Below, piece after piece: positions 1-10,867 of a stretch of 64,000 nucleotides of DNA. Below the pieces are notes generated by a model. It was not told the origin of the DNA. It made no database searches and saw only the letters and a program-made list of their open reading frames with translations. The DNA comes from Planococcus wigleyi (GTDB lineage: Bacteria; Bacillota; Bacilli; Bacillales_A; Planococcaceae). The stretch lies in the NCBI RefSeq assembly GCF_014836985.1, contig NZ_JACSPU010000004.1, positions 310,001 to 374,000 on the forward strand. Reading direction: 5' to 3'. The stretch's first letter is position 1; each line of letters opens with the position of its first letter. A program made the position numbers and the translations under genes.

Positions 1-716
1 TCCGGGCTGTTCATGTATTTGGCATCCTGCTTCGTATGCTCAAGAACCCTGCCTGAAAAGGCGATGACTTTGCCGCTTTCATTCATGATTGGAAACATGA
101 TCCGGCCGCGAAAACGATCGAAATAGCCACTGGACTGCTCGCGGGCGATCGCTAAACCGCTCGCTTCCAATTCTTCTTCGCTGAAACCCTTCCGCTTGAG
201 TGCAGATGCCATGTAATTCCATTCAGGAAGCGACCAGCCGATTCTGTTCTTCTCGATGATTTCCCGCGTAAAGCCCCTGTCTTCCAAATAATCCAATGCC
301 GCTTGGCCTTCTTCTGTATTGAGAAGGATATGGTGGTACATGTCCGCAGCAAACTCGTGCATCAAAATCAATTGGTGATCGCTTTTTGACTGCACCGGAC
401 CGGAATCGGCTGGAGCCTGTATATCGACCTCGATGCCTGCCCTGCTTCCAAGTCTTGACAAGGCATCCTGAAACGTTAGATTTTCAATATCCATGAGAAA
501 CGTGATGACGTTGCCACCGGCTCCACAACCAAAACAATGAAAGATCTGTTTATCGGCGGTGACAGAAAAAGATGGTGTGCTTTCTCCATGGAAAGGACAA
601 AGGCCGAACCAATTGCGGCCTCTTTTGGTTAGTTGTACGTACTCACCGACGATATCCACAATATCTGTGCTGGAACGGATTTTTTCAATCACTTCTTCAG
701 GAACTCGACTGGACAT
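1..716 (-). CDS. dnaG: DNA primase DnaG, N-terminal part (runs off window)
   Basis: Makes RNA primers for DNA replication. About 238 N-terminal residues are present and the gene continues past the left edge. The CHC2 zinc-binding domain is complete: C40, H43, C61 and C64 lie in LCPFHGE and HCFGCG, and the start of the RNAP-type catalytic core follows. I chose the ATG that gives MSSRVPEE because this matches the family N-terminus; a GGTGA sequence precedes it, while an in-frame ATG 12 nt upstream has no ribosome site. In Bacillus the order is ccpN-ppsR-yqxD-dnaG-sigA; here ppsR is followed directly by dnaG, so yqxD is absent from the gap. Identity is secure; only the C-terminus is unseen. Confidence 0.95.
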   Translation of the reverse strand, partial: MSSRVPEEVIEKIRSSTDIVDIVGEYVQLTKRGRNWFGLCPFHGESTPSFSVTADKQIFHCFGCGAGGNVITFLMDIENLTFQDALSRLGSRAGIEVDIQAPADSGPVQSKSDHQLILMHEFAADMYHHILLNTEEGQAALDYLEDRGFTREIIEKNRIGWSLPEWNYMASALKRKGFSEEELEASGLAIAREQSSGYFDRFRGRIMFPIMNESGKVIAFSGRVLEHTKQDAKYMNSP

Positions 717-883
717 TATTTTCACCATCTTTGTTTGCTTAACTTATTTAATTCGTGATGCAAAGACAAAATCCTTCATTTTTCGACAAAAAGATAAAGC
801 TGACTATACTATCCATTAGTAAGCTTTAGCCACAATTCTTCATTATAAAACGTTTTTATTAAAAAATCCACACAAAAGAAAGA

Positions 884-907
884 AAAACCGCCTGTGCAGG
901 TGGTTTT
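884..907 (-). terminator. Rho-independent terminator after ppsR
   Basis: On the minus strand a short GC stem built from AAAACCACCTG and CAGGCGGTTTT is followed by a T-rich run. It lies just past the ppsR stop. The loop is very small if all pairs form, so the true stem is probably shorter. Confidence 0.65.
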
Positions 908-914
908 CCTGAAA

Positions 915-1721
915 TCATTTTTGAAGTTTACTTAAAATCAGGTTAGCCGTTTCTTCAACCGCCCGATTGGTAACATCAAGAATTTCACAGCCGATGCGAT
1001 CCACCACATTGTGGAAATGGCCGATTTCTTCATGGATCCGGTCCAGTTTCGCGTAATTGGCGTCATCATTCAAACCCAGTGCAATCAACCGCTCTTTGCG
1101 GATGCTATTGAGTTTGTCCGGCGAGATGACCAATCCGAAGCATTTTTTAGGATCTACATGATACAACTCTTCAGGCGGATCGACTTCCGGAACCAACGGC
1201 ACGTTCGCGACTTTCAAGCGTTTATGTGCCAGGTATTGTGATAATGGCGTCTTGGACGTTCTTGAAATTCCGACAAGGACGATATCGGCCATTAAAATAC
1301 CGCGAGGATCCCGTCCATCGTCATACTTGACCGCAAATTCAATTGCTTCGACTTTTTTGAAATAATCATCGTCCAATTTTCGGACGAGCCCTGCTTCCTG
1401 CAGTGGCGGTGCATCCAGCTCTTTTTCCAATGCATCCAATAAAGGCCCCATCAGATCGACAGCTGTCACCGAAAATTTGGCTGTTTCAGTTTCCATGTAG
1501 TTGCGCAGTTCCTGAGAAACCAATGTATAGACGATAAAAGCCTTTTGGGCGACGGCTAGTTTGATGATTTCCTGAAGATGTTCGATGGAATCAATATAAG
1601 GAAAACGTTTCAGTACGGCATTTTGATCACTATTAAGGTATTGGCTTATAGCAGCTTTTGCGACCAGCTCCCCTGTCTCTCCGACCGAATCGGAGACGAT
1701 GAACATGCGGAGTGAATTCAT
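915..1721 (-). CDS. ppsR: PPDK regulatory protein (kinase/pyrophosphorylase)
   Basis: DUF299-family protein (YqfL in B. subtilis), 268 residues, the usual length. Family members phosphorylate a threonine of pyruvate, phosphate dikinase with ADP and reverse this by phosphorolysis, switching the enzyme off and on. A P-loop-like segment GISRTSKT lies at residues 151-158, and the family N-terminus [12 protein letters not shown] is clear. The start was placed at the ATG giving MNSLRM because GAGGTG precedes it by 8 nt; the longer frame overlaps ccpN. It follows ccpN with a 10-nt gap, so the two are co-transcribed, as in Bacillus. The target dikinase is not in this window. Function is inferred from the family. 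Confidence 0.93.
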   Translation of the reverse strand: MNSLRMFIVSDSVGETGELVAKAAISQYLNSDQNAVLKRFPYIDSIEHLQEIIKLAVAQKAFIVYTLVSQELRNYMETETAKFSVTAVDLMGPLLDALEKELDAPPLQEAGLVRKLDDDYFKKVEAIEFAVKYDDGRDPRGILMADIVLVGISRTSKTPLSQYLAHKRLKVANVPLVPEVDPPEELYHVDPKKCFGLVISPDKLNSIRKERLIALGLNDDANYAKLDRIHEEIGHFHNVVDRIGCEILDVTNRAVEETANLILSKLQK

Positions 1722-1731
1722 AGTTGGCACC

Positions 1732-2370
1732 TCACAGATCGTGGTTTTCCGATAACGATAAAAACGCACGAGTAATATTCGTTTTTGTCAATCTGCCGAC
1801 GACTTTAAAGCCATCCGGCTGTTCTTCAACCACAGGCAAGGCATCAATTTGCTGATTGATTAGTCGATGTGCTGCCTGGATCAAAGATTCGTTTTTCGCG
1901 CAATACGTAATGTTCGGCATGCGCGTCATGATGATATGTACAGGAATGCTTGTCAGGTTCTGGCTGCCGAGGCTTGCGCGCAGCAAATCTTTTCTCGACA
2001 ATACGCCCGTCAGGTAGGATTGTTTGTCCACGACAAAAAGCGTACCCACGTCATCAAGAAACATCTGGCTGATGGCGTCGTAAACACTGACGTCTTCACG
2101 GACGACAACCGGAATCGATTGAAAATCCTTGACCTTCATGTTGTTCATCGTATCCGTGACATCCTGGCCCGGTTTTTTGCCCGAATAAAAATAGCCAACA
2201 CGCGGACGGGCATCTAGAAAGCCTGCCATTGTCAGGATGGCTAAATCAGGTCGTAGCGTTGATCTTGTTAAGTTTAAGCGATCCGCTATCTGTTCGCCAG
2301 TAATCGGACCATTGCCTTTTACGATTTGCAATATTTCCTCTTGCCGTTTATTGAGTTCGATTGGACTCAC
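1732..2370 (-). CDS. ccpN: Transcriptional repressor CcpN (HTH plus two CBS domains)
   Basis: A 212-residue regulator, identical in length to B. subtilis CcpN, which represses gluconeogenic genes (gapB, pckA) during glycolysis and senses ATP/ADP through CBS domains. An N-terminal winged HTH (residues about 5-60) begins [13 protein letters not shown] and contains [19 protein letters not shown]. Two CBS repeats cover about 80-200. The start is a GTG that lines up exactly with the family start M-S-x-I-E-L; GAGG sits unusually close to it, so the start is likely but not proven. It is first in an operon with ppsR and is divergent from glyS; both promoters lie in a short AT-rich gap. Confidence 0.92.
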   Translation of the reverse strand: MSPIELNKRQEEILQIVKGNGPITGEQIADRLNLTRSTLRPDLAILTMAGFLDARPRVGYFYSGKKPGQDVTDTMNNMKVKDFQSIPVVVREDVSVYDAISQMFLDDVGTLFVVDKQSYLTGVLSRKDLLRASLGSQNLTSIPVHIIMTRMPNITYCAKNESLIQAAHRLINQQIDALPVVEEQPDGFKVVGRLTKTNITRAFLSLSENHDL

Positions 2371-2431
2371 CGCCTCAAAATATATATATGTTATACTCAA
2401 TATCAATTATTATATACTAATTAACGTGATA

Positions 2432-2460
2432 TTGCGAAGAAAACTTCGCCATGGTACAAT
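2432..2460 (+). promoter_or_regulatory. Sigma-A promoter of the glyS T-box leader
   Basis: TTGCGA and TACAAT are separated by exactly 17 bp. They lie just upstream of the T-box leader, which places transcription start near 2467. Confidence 0.7.
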
Positions 2461-2466
2461 ATGAAA

Positions 2467-2680
2467 GAATTGAACACAGGCAATGACGGATAAATAAGTA
2501 CTGTAACAAAAAGCGAGCAGGGAAAGTGAAAGCCTGCAACTACAGGAAAAGGCGATCCAGAGCTACTTTTTATTTTAAGCGGACTGCATTTTGCAGTCAA
2601 TCGAGGTGGAACCGCGGGTCTTAACGTACTCGTCCTCGGACATGAAGATGTCCGAGGATGGGTGCGATTTTTTATTTTAT
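2467..2680 (+). ncRNA. Glycine T-box riboswitch leader of glyS
   Basis: The T-box sequence AGGTGGAACCGCGGGT is at 2604-2619. A perfect 11-bp terminator stem (2633-2643 with 2648-2658) follows and then a T-run, so transcription is read through when uncharged tRNA pairs with the T-box. Stem I elements are recognisable: AGTA at 2497-2500 and an AGGGAAAGTGAAAG apical segment near 2519-2532. The GGC at 2551-2553 sits on the 3' side of stem I and is the best candidate specifier codon, consistent with tRNA-Gly. Leader length is typical of short glycine T-boxes. Confidence 0.9.
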
Positions 2681-2692
2681 GGAGGTTATTTT

Positions 2693-4069
2693 ATGTCAAT
2701 GGAAGAAGTAGTAGCATTAGCGAAACACAGAGGATTTGTATTCCCGGGCTCTGAAATTTATGGAGGCTTGGCGAACACATGGGATTACGGCCCACTTGGT
2801 GTTGAATTGAAAAACAACATCAAAAAAGCTTGGTGGAAAAAGTTCGTCCAGGAATCCCCGTATAATGTAGGATTGGACGCAGCCATCCTGATGAACCCGA
2901 AAACTTGGGTAGCTTCAGGGCATGTCGGCAACTTCAACGATCCGATGATCGATTGCAAAAGCTGTAAAACCCGCCACCGCGCAGATAAATTGATCGAAGA
3001 CGCGTTGGACGCCAAAGGCATCGAATTGATCGTCGACGGTTTGTCTTTTGACCGCATGGCCGAACTGATCCAGGAACACGAAGTGAAATGCCCGACATGC
3101 GGCAAACAAGATTTCACGGAAATCCGCCAGTTCAACCTGATGTTCAAAACCTTCCAAGGTGTTACTGAAGCTTCAACAAACGAAATCTTCCTGCGCCCGG
3201 AAACCGCGCAAGGGATTTTCGTCAACTACAAGAACGTCCAGCGCTCGATGCGCAAAAAAATGCCTTTCGGAATTGCGCAGATCGGCAAGAGTTTCCGCAA
3301 CGAAATCACACCCGGCAACTTTACGTTCCGTACACGCGAGTTTGAACAGATGGAACTTGAATTCTTCTGCAAGCCTGGCGAAGATTTGGAATGGTACGCT
3401 TACTGGCGCGATTTCTGCAAAAAATGGCTTTTGGATTTGAACTTGACGGAAGAAAATATGCGTCTGCGCGAGCATGACCAGGACGAGCTTTCCCATTACT
3501 CGAATGCCACTGTGGATATCGAATACAAATTCCCATTCGGCTGGGGCGAGCTTTGGGGCATCGCAGACCGTACCGACTTTGACTTGAAGCGCCATATGGA
3601 ACATTCAGGTGAAGATTTCAATTACATCGATGCCGCAACAAATGAGCGCTTCGTTCCTTATTGCATCGAGCCTTCTCTTGGTGCAGACCGTGTTACACTA
3701 GCATTCCTGGTGGACGCTTTCACTGAAGAAGAGCTTGAAAATGACGACAAACGCACTGTATTGCGCTTCCACCCGGCATTGGCTCCTTATAAAGCTGCTG
3801 TCCTGCCGTTATCGAAAAAATTGGCAGAAGGCGCAACTGGCGTATTCGCTGATTTGGCTAAGCACTTCATGGTCGATTACGACGAATCGCAATCCATCGG
3901 CAAACGCTACCGCCGCCAGGATGAAATCGGTACGCCGTTCTGCATCACTTATGATTTTGATTCTGTCGAAGACGGCCAAGTAACAGTGCGCCACCGCGAT
4001 TCCATGGAACAAACACGCATGCCGATCGCTGAAGTGCAGGCTTATGTCGAGAAGCATATTCAGTTCTAA
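2693..4069 (+). CDS. glyS: Glycyl-tRNA synthetase, single-chain alpha2 type
   Basis: Charges tRNA-Gly with glycine in the cytoplasm. It is the class II homodimeric type of 458 residues (as in Staphylococcus, archaea and eukaryotes), not the GlyQ/GlyS two-subunit enzyme of B. subtilis. Visible features are the N-terminal [12 protein letters not shown], motif 2 region RNEITP, and motif 3 near PSLGADR. A cysteine pair CKSCKT around residue 90 and CPTCGK near 130 suggest a zinc-binding insertion. The start follows GGAGG by 7 nt; the upstream in-frame extension would lie inside the T-box and is rejected. It is transcribed opposite to the neighbouring recO and ccpN genes. No ordinary terminator is visible downstream, only a long imperfect palindrome. 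Confidence 0.96.
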   Translation: MSMEEVVALAKHRGFVFPGSEIYGGLANTWDYGPLGVELKNNIKKAWWKKFVQESPYNVGLDAAILMNPKTWVASGHVGNFNDPMIDCKSCKTRHRADKLIEDALDAKGIELIVDGLSFDRMAELIQEHEVKCPTCGKQDFTEIRQFNLMFKTFQGVTEASTNEIFLRPETAQGIFVNYKNVQRSMRKKMPFGIAQIGKSFRNEITPGNFTFRTREFEQMELEFFCKPGEDLEWYAYWRDFCKKWLLDLNLTEENMRLREHDQDELSHYSNATVDIEYKFPFGWGELWGIADRTDFDLKRHMEHSGEDFNYIDAATNERFVPYCIEPSLGADRVTLAFLVDAFTEEELENDDKRTVLRFHPALAPYKAAVLPLSKKLAEGATGVFADLAKHFMVDYDESQSIGKRYRRQDEIGTPFCITYDFDSVEDGQVTVRHRDSMEQTRMPIAEVQAYVEKHIQF

Positions 4070-4376
4070 TCTTTCAACATGATATTCCGCAAAACAACTC
4101 CGCTTTCCTACGGGCTTGCGCTGAACTAACTCGGGCTATTGCCCGAGTGGATTTCTCTTAGGTCGCTGCGCTGTTCCCGCAGGAGTCTCCGTTGTTTTGC
4201 TCCATATCATTAAAAAAAATTGGATTATCCATTAAATCATTAGCTATCGGAAAAAATTAATCTGATAACCTTCATGACTTTGAATAGAAAGAGCGAAAGG
4301 TAATGAAGGGCAAAATATGCTGTTTCGTTCACCTGGAATTTTTTTCTATTTATTTTCAACTAAAAGCAAAAAAAAA
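4070..4376. repeat. Intergenic stretch holding a long imperfect palindrome
   Basis: No gene is supported here. The ends of an imperfect palindrome at 4079-4098 and 4191-4210 pair as ATGATAT and GCAAAACAAC with their complements, interrupted by a 3-nt mismatch. A perfect internal hairpin ACTCGGGC-tatt-GCCCGAGT lies at 4129-4148. Neither side is followed by a T-run, so it is not a classical terminator. Its arms (GCTTTCC-N-CGGG and GCTGTTCCCGC-GGA) resemble sequence at 45,594-45,835, suggesting a dispersed repeat family. Confidence 0.6.
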
Positions 4377-4411
4377 GAGTTGCCGAAAGACTATTCGTCT
4401 TTTGGCAACTC
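4368..4411 (-). terminator. Terminator overlapping the recO stop codon
   Basis: A 15-bp stem (4377-4391 with 4397-4411, one wobble pair) is followed on the minus strand by nine T residues. The recO stop codon lies at the hairpin tip, so the last codons of recO are part of the stem. Confidence 0.92.
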
Positions 4412-5173
4412 TTCTTTTTTCGGTAAAAATTCAGGCGTCCGCTCCAACTGCTCGAGAAACTTCCTGGACTTTAAGCGGATTCCCGCCTTTTCTTCGTAAA
4501 TGGTGCGAACGATTTGTTTGAGCAGGCTCTTGGATTCTTTTTTTAAGGTCAAGGAGCCCACCCGTTCAATCGGCACAAAATAGAAGGTACGGATCAATTT
4601 CACCAAAGCCGGGCTCAAACGGATGATGTAGCGGTCGATGTGGAAGCAGCGATGGCAGAGAAAGCCCAATTCTTGAAATGAAAATGCGAATTCCCCTTCG
4701 GTTGCCCCGCAGTTTGCACATTGATGCAGCGTCGGCGTTAAGCCGGCCTGCTGCAGCATCTTCCATTCCACAAACAATGTGATGGCTTCTGGATCATAGC
4801 CTTCATCGATGGCGTGAAGCGCCTGATAAAGCATGTCAAAAATGACAGGTTGCGGCTCGTCCTGTTCCGTCAGACGGTCAATCAGTTCAGTCACATAGCT
4901 GGCATATGCCGTCGACATAATGTCTTCCCGTATATGCCGCAGCGATTCCAACGGATCTCCCGCCTGCAGCGTACCCATGCCTCTTCCTTTGTAGATGGAA
5001 AATGTGCCATGAGTAAAAACCTGGGTAATTGCAGCCAACCGGCTCGCCGGTTTTTTCGCACCTCTCGCCATGCAGGTGATTTTCCCCGCTTCTTTAGTAA
5101 ACAAAGTGACGATTTTATTCGTTTCGCCGTAAGGCATCGTACGAATGACAATTCCCTCTACTTGACTTTGCAT
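4391..5173 (-). CDS. recO: DNA repair protein RecO
   Basis: Recombination mediator that helps load RecA on SSB-coated single-stranded DNA within the RecFOR pathway. Its 260 residues contain an N-terminal OB fold (about 1-80), a helical region and a four-cysteine zinc module with C152, C155, C173 and C176. The start ATG follows AAGGAG by 7 nt. It is 12 nt downstream of era, with no room for yqzL, which separates the two in B. subtilis. It is the last gene of the pgpH-to-recO run and ends inside its own terminator hairpin. Confidence 0.95.
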   Translation of the reverse strand: MQSQVEGIVIRTMPYGETNKIVTLFTKEAGKITCMARGAKKPASRLAAITQVFTHGTFSIYKGRGMGTLQAGDPLESLRHIREDIMSTAYASYVTELIDRLTEQDEPQPVIFDMLYQALHAIDEGYDPEAITLFVEWKMLQQAGLTPTLHQCANCGATEGEFAFSFQELGFLCHRCFHIDRYIIRLSPALVKLIRTFYFVPIERVGSLTLKKESKSLLKQIVRTIYEEKAGIRLKSRKFLEQLERTPEFLPKKEELPKDE

Positions 5174-5185
5174 GGGAACGACTCC

Positions 5186-6870
<1,685 letters not shown>

Positions 6871-6871
6871 C

Positions 6872-7339
6872 TTAATCACGTGTTATGCCGAGTGATACCA
6901 GGATTTCCTCTTGGCGGGAAAACATTTTCTTTTCATCTTCCTCTGTCATATGGTCGTATCCCAGCAGATGCAGAAAACCATGGATGGCCAGAAAGCCCAG
7001 CTCCCGTTCAAATGAATGGCCGTAATCTGCTGCCTGCTCTTTTGTGCGGTCCAGTGAAATGATGATATCGCCTAACATGCGCGGTTCCTGTGAACCGATA
7101 ATGGCTGTTTCCCCTTCGCCCAACTCCTCCATAGCAAATGAAATGACGTCTGTCGGCTGGTCTTTTCCGCGGTATTCACGGTTGATGTCGCGGATCATTT
7201 CATTGGTGACGAACGTCACCGACACTTCGCTTTCTCCCAAGCCTTCTTCTTTCGCTGCGTGCTCCAGTATTTTTTGCACAAAATCCAGTTCCTGCTGGTT
7301 CAGGCTTTCCGTCTCGTCCATAAAATCGATTGCAATCAT
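6872..7339 (-). CDS. ybeY: Endoribonuclease YbeY
   Basis: Metal-dependent endoribonuclease for 16S rRNA 3'-end maturation and ribosome quality control. The 155 residues carry the family signature HGFLHLLGYDH with zinc ligands H120, H124 and H130. I chose the ATG giving MIAIDF because AGGAGG lies 7 nt upstream; the longer frame begins inside that site. It follows pgpH with a 14-nt gap and precedes dgkA with 1 nt, so it is part of the same operon. Confidence 0.95.
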   Translation of the reverse strand: MIAIDFMDETESLNQQELDFVQKILEHAAKEEGLGESEVSVTFVTNEMIRDINREYRGKDQPTDVISFAMEELGEGETAIIGSQEPRMLGDIIISLDRTKEQAADYGHSFERELGFLAIHGFLHLLGYDHMTEEDEKKMFSRQEEILVSLGITRD

Positions 7340-7353
7340 AGCAGTTCCTCCTG

Positions 7354-9477
7354 TCAATTGGTTTCTTTCGGATATTCGATGCGTGAGTGGAAAATGCCGT
7401 TCAGGGTTTCACACATCACCGCTTTTACTGTCTTCAGCTCTTTCAAGGATATATCACATTCCTCGAATTGCCCATCTTTCAGTTTATCCTCAACTATCGC
7501 ATCCACCAATTTTTTTATCTTTTCTGATGTTGGTTCCTTCATCGACCGGACAGCAGCTTCCAGGCTGTCTGCAATGCAAATGATGGCAATTTCCTTGGTT
7601 TGCGGCTTCGGCCCCCGGTAGCGGAAAGACGCTTCTTCAAGATCCGGATTTTTTTCCTTCGCTTTATAATAGAAAAACTTCAACAAACTTGTGCCATGGT
7701 GCTGTGCTGCCACATCCACGATTTCCTGAGGCATTTTATGTTTCTTAAGCATCTGCGCCCCTTGAAAGCCATGTGCGAGAATGATATCACGGCTTTTCTC
7801 TGGCGGCAGGCGGTCATGCGGATTTCCAATGTTCACTTGGTTTTCAATGAAGAATTGAGGCTGTTTGGTTTTGCCGATATCGTGGTAATAACAGCCGACT
7901 CTGGCAAGCAGGCCGTTCGCTCCGATCGCTTCACAGGAAGCATCCGCCAGATTGGCGACCATCAAACTGTGATGGTATGTACCAGGGGTTTCCATCAGGA
8001 TTTTTTTCAATAAGGGATGATTCGGATTGGACAGCTCAATCAGGCGCATCGTCGACAATAGGCCGAAGGCTGACTCGAAGAACGGCAGCAAACCAATCGC
8101 CAAAGCACCGGAAAGCAACCCCGAGACAAGGGCTGCTGTAAAATAAAAGCCGATTTCCGACCAACTATACTGCGTTTGGCCGATCAACAAATAAATGGCG
8201 ACAAACAGCATATTGACCAATGCGACTGCCAAGCTGATCTGCAGCAGACGCCCACGCCCTCCATCTTGTTCAATCAAATAAATGGCAGCCAATCCACCAA
8301 ACAGGATATAAAGCGCGACATCAATTTGCAGGGAAGCCGAATAGCTGCTCTGGAGCATGATGCCTGCTGCTGCACTGATTAAAATGGTGACATAAACAGC
8401 AGCCCGTTCGCCGGCCAGCAGACGGACAATCATTCCTGCCAGCGCGGTAGGGAAGATAAATGCGATGACAAAATCAAAATTGCCGCCGACCGCATACAAT
8501 AGTTTCATAAGTGCCAAAGAGATGCCGATGACTGCAGCAACCACCAGCAATTCAGTGGTTTTCTTCCGTTCACTTTCGGTTTTTGAACGGGACATGACGG
8601 CTAATAGAAGGCCCATGGCGACCAGCACGAAAATAAACAGCCCCAAAAGCGGCTTATAATCCAATTGCTCCTCCGTCATTCCAGCAAGCTCCAGCTGCCG
8701 GTACACTTCCCGGTCGACAACCTGGCCTTCCTGGACCAACACCTGCCCCTGCAGAATACGAGTGGGCTCGACACTATTGCGGACCTGTTCCACTTGGCTG
8801 GCCGTCAACTCTTCATTGACCAGTTCGTTCGGTATTATTCCGAAACGGCCGATGGTAACTGCTGCTTGGACAACGTTATCCGGAAATTGCTCATTGCGCC
8901 GGATGTCCTGCTCGATTTCCGTGCGAATCCTTGCCACTTCTTCTGTCCGAACAGGTTCACTCAAATAGGTTTCCATTAATGCTTCCAATTGCTGTTGCAC
9001 GGTCAACAAGCTATCATCCGGCAACGCCAATAAAGACCGGAGCATATCATCCGTCAAACGCAAGCCATTTTCGCTGGTCTCCATCAGCCGAAGGTCTTCT
9101 CTCAACTGCGAGATCATGGCATCCGGAGAACGTTGCTCTTTATCATTTTCAGGCGCAGCTTTTGCGTCCAGGATATAGCCGAACAGCGATTCGATCAACG
9201 CCACCTGATTGGCGGCAATTTCATCTATAAACTGATAGCTTGGCGCAACTTCTTCTGCCAAACGCTGTTTTTCCAATTCTGTTTTAATCGGATCTTCCAC
9301 TGTTTTTTCCGAGCGAATCGTTTCCGATGACAATTGAAAAAGGTTGATGTCGTATGTATTGCCCTGAACCGATTCCACTAAAGCGGCATACAGGATTAGC
9401 CCGGTCAATAAAATGGCCACCAACATTATTTTTCGGTAGCCTAATTTATCAAAGATTTTCTGTGCCCGTTGACGCAT
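7354..9477 (-). CDS. pgpH: Cyclic-di-AMP phosphodiesterase PgpH (7TM-HD)
   Basis: Membrane phosphodiesterase that hydrolyses c-di-AMP and so controls potassium and osmotic homeostasis. About 707 residues: a first membrane helix (roughly 15-38), a long extracytoplasmic domain to about 260, a block of seven membrane segments, then a cytoplasmic HD domain with HDIGKT at about 532-537. The ATG giving MRQRAQK is preferred because GGGGTGG precedes it by 6 nt; an ATG 30 nt upstream lacks a ribosome site. It heads the pgpH-ybeY-dgkA-cdd-era-recO run. Confidence 0.93.
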   Translation of the reverse strand: MRQRAQKIFDKLGYRKIMLVAILLTGLILYAALVESVQGNTYDINLFQLSSETIRSEKTVEDPIKTELEKQRLAEEVAPSYQFIDEIAANQVALIESLFGYILDAKAAPENDKEQRSPDAMISQLREDLRLMETSENGLRLTDDMLRSLLALPDDSLLTVQQQLEALMETYLSEPVRTEEVARIRTEIEQDIRRNEQFPDNVVQAAVTIGRFGIIPNELVNEELTASQVEQVRNSVEPTRILQGQVLVQEGQVVDREVYRQLELAGMTEEQLDYKPLLGLFIFVLVAMGLLLAVMSRSKTESERKKTTELLVVAAVIGISLALMKLLYAVGGNFDFVIAFIFPTALAGMIVRLLAGERAAVYVTILISAAAGIMLQSSYSASLQIDVALYILFGGLAAIYLIEQDGGRGRLLQISLAVALVNMLFVAIYLLIGQTQYSWSEIGFYFTAALVSGLLSGALAIGLLPFFESAFGLLSTMRLIELSNPNHPLLKKILMETPGTYHHSLMVANLADASCEAIGANGLLARVGCYYHDIGKTKQPQFFIENQVNIGNPHDRLPPEKSRDIILAHGFQGAQMLKKHKMPQEIVDVAAQHHGTSLLKFFYYKAKEKNPDLEEASFRYRGPKPQTKEIAIICIADSLEAAVRSMKEPTSEKIKKLVDAIVEDKLKDGQFEECDISLKELKTVKAVMCETLNGIFHSRIEYPKETN

Positions 9478-9662
9478 GCCCCCACCCCGCTTTTCTACTT
9501 CCATCATAACAACTTAAGAAATAGATTTCACCGTGTATTTCTAAAAATTTGAAATTATCTCTATCCTTATGACAACAGATTGAACAGAGCTATTCGAGTC
9601 TGCGGCTATCACATAAAAAAGCACACAGGATTTTCATCCCGCGCGCCTTTATTCCACATCCG

Positions 9663-10622
9663 TCAGCTTGGCTGATTTTCATAAGCTTCAATTATTTTGG
9701 CCACCAGTGGGTGGCGGACAACATCCCCGCTTTCGAGGTATTGGAAATGGATGTTGCGAACCCCTTTCAAAATTGTTTCTGCCGCAATCAATCCGGATTC
9801 CGCTCCACGCGGCAAATCGATTTGAGTTTTGTCTCCGGTAATGATCATTTTCGATCCGAAACCAAGACGCGTCAAAAACATTTTCATTTGTGCTTTAGTG
9901 GTATTTTGCGCTTCGTCGAGAATAACAAAAGCTTCGTCCAGTGTCCGCCCTCTCATATACGCCAGAGGAGCGATTTCAATGGTGCCGCGTTCGATAAAGC
10001 GATTGGTTTGCTCAAGGCCGAGTACATCATGCAGGGAATCATAGAGCGGACGCAGATATGGATCCACTTTCTCTTTCAAGTCGCCGGGCAGAAAACCAAG
10101 GCTTTCTCCCGCTTCTACAGCAGGCCGTGTCAAAATGATCTTTTTCACATGGCCGTTTTTCAGTGCCTGGACAGCCATCACTACAGCTAAATAGGTCTTG
10201 CCTGTCCCAGCTGGTCCGATTCCAAATACCAGGTCCTTGCTGCGTACAGCATGGATGTAATGCCGCTGGCCGATGGTCTTCGCCCGTATCGATTTGCCGT
10301 TCGCATTGCGGGCCACTTCTTCGTCGTATAACTCCGCGAAGTATTCAATCGTTCCGTTTTTGGCCATCTCGATGGCAGAGACGATATCGCGTTGATCGAT
10401 ATTGATATTTTTGCGAATCACCCGCAATAATTGTTCAATCAATAATTTTCCAGTCTGCTTGCCCTCTTCGGAACCTGATAATTTAATAACGTCACCACGG
10501 GTAATAATATGGATGTCGAACGCTTCTTCGATTAAAGTTAAGTGGTTATCTGATATCCCGAGCAGCTGAACCGCTTCATTTGGGTCTTTCACATGTAATT
10601 CTAGTAGGTTGTTTTCTGTCAT
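9663..10622 (-). CDS. phoH: PhoH-family ATPase
   Basis: Cytoplasmic ATPase of the PhoH type, 319 residues. Walker A GPAGTGKT is at 136-143 and a DEAQNTT Walker B follows at about 230; an N-terminal KH-like segment covers about 1-100. Its cellular role is still poorly defined; the family is linked to RNA metabolism. The start follows AAGGAG by 8 nt. In Bacillus yqfC and yqfD (sporulation) lie immediately upstream; here that place is a 210-nt non-coding gap, so phoH has its own promoter or reads from further up. Confidence 0.93.
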   Translation of the reverse strand: MTENNLLELHVKDPNEAVQLLGISDNHLTLIEEAFDIHIITRGDVIKLSGSEEGKQTGKLLIEQLLRVIRKNINIDQRDIVSAIEMAKNGTIEYFAELYDEEVARNANGKSIRAKTIGQRHYIHAVRSKDLVFGIGPAGTGKTYLAVVMAVQALKNGHVKKIILTRPAVEAGESLGFLPGDLKEKVDPYLRPLYDSLHDVLGLEQTNRFIERGTIEIAPLAYMRGRTLDEAFVILDEAQNTTKAQMKMFLTRLGFGSKMIITGDKTQIDLPRGAESGLIAAETILKGVRNIHFQYLESGDVVRHPLVAKIIEAYENQPS

Positions 10623-10833
10623 GTGGACGCTCCTTGGAATCGAGTATTTACTGCTATTTTTACTCTATCATTAAAGATAATCCTTTGTAAAATATTTGTA
10701 TTAGATAATTCGAACTATAAGATTTTGTTTTCTCGGAATGTGTAAATTTCGCTGGATTTTGAATCGATTTTCTGTGTAAACCAAAGTTTTATTCCAGCTC
10801 TTTTTGTTTACATAATAAAGTTATCAGAAACAT

Positions 10834-10867
10834 AAAAGGTCGGCCAGTAAAAACTGGCCGACCTTTT
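10834..10867 (-). terminator. Terminator of the nfeD-floA-orf164 operon
   Basis: A perfect 15-bp stem AAAAGGTCGGCCAGT with its complement and an AAAA loop is present. It overlaps the last stop codon of the operon, like the recO terminator. Confidence 0.9.

Noticed and set aside
2591..2692. 34-codon N-terminal extension of glyS
   Set aside because: It would be encoded by the T-box and terminator hairpin; the true start has a GGAGG site.
4303..4521. Short plus-strand frames between glyS and recO
   Set aside because: They overlap the recO terminator and 3' end in antisense; no ribosome site or family resemblance.
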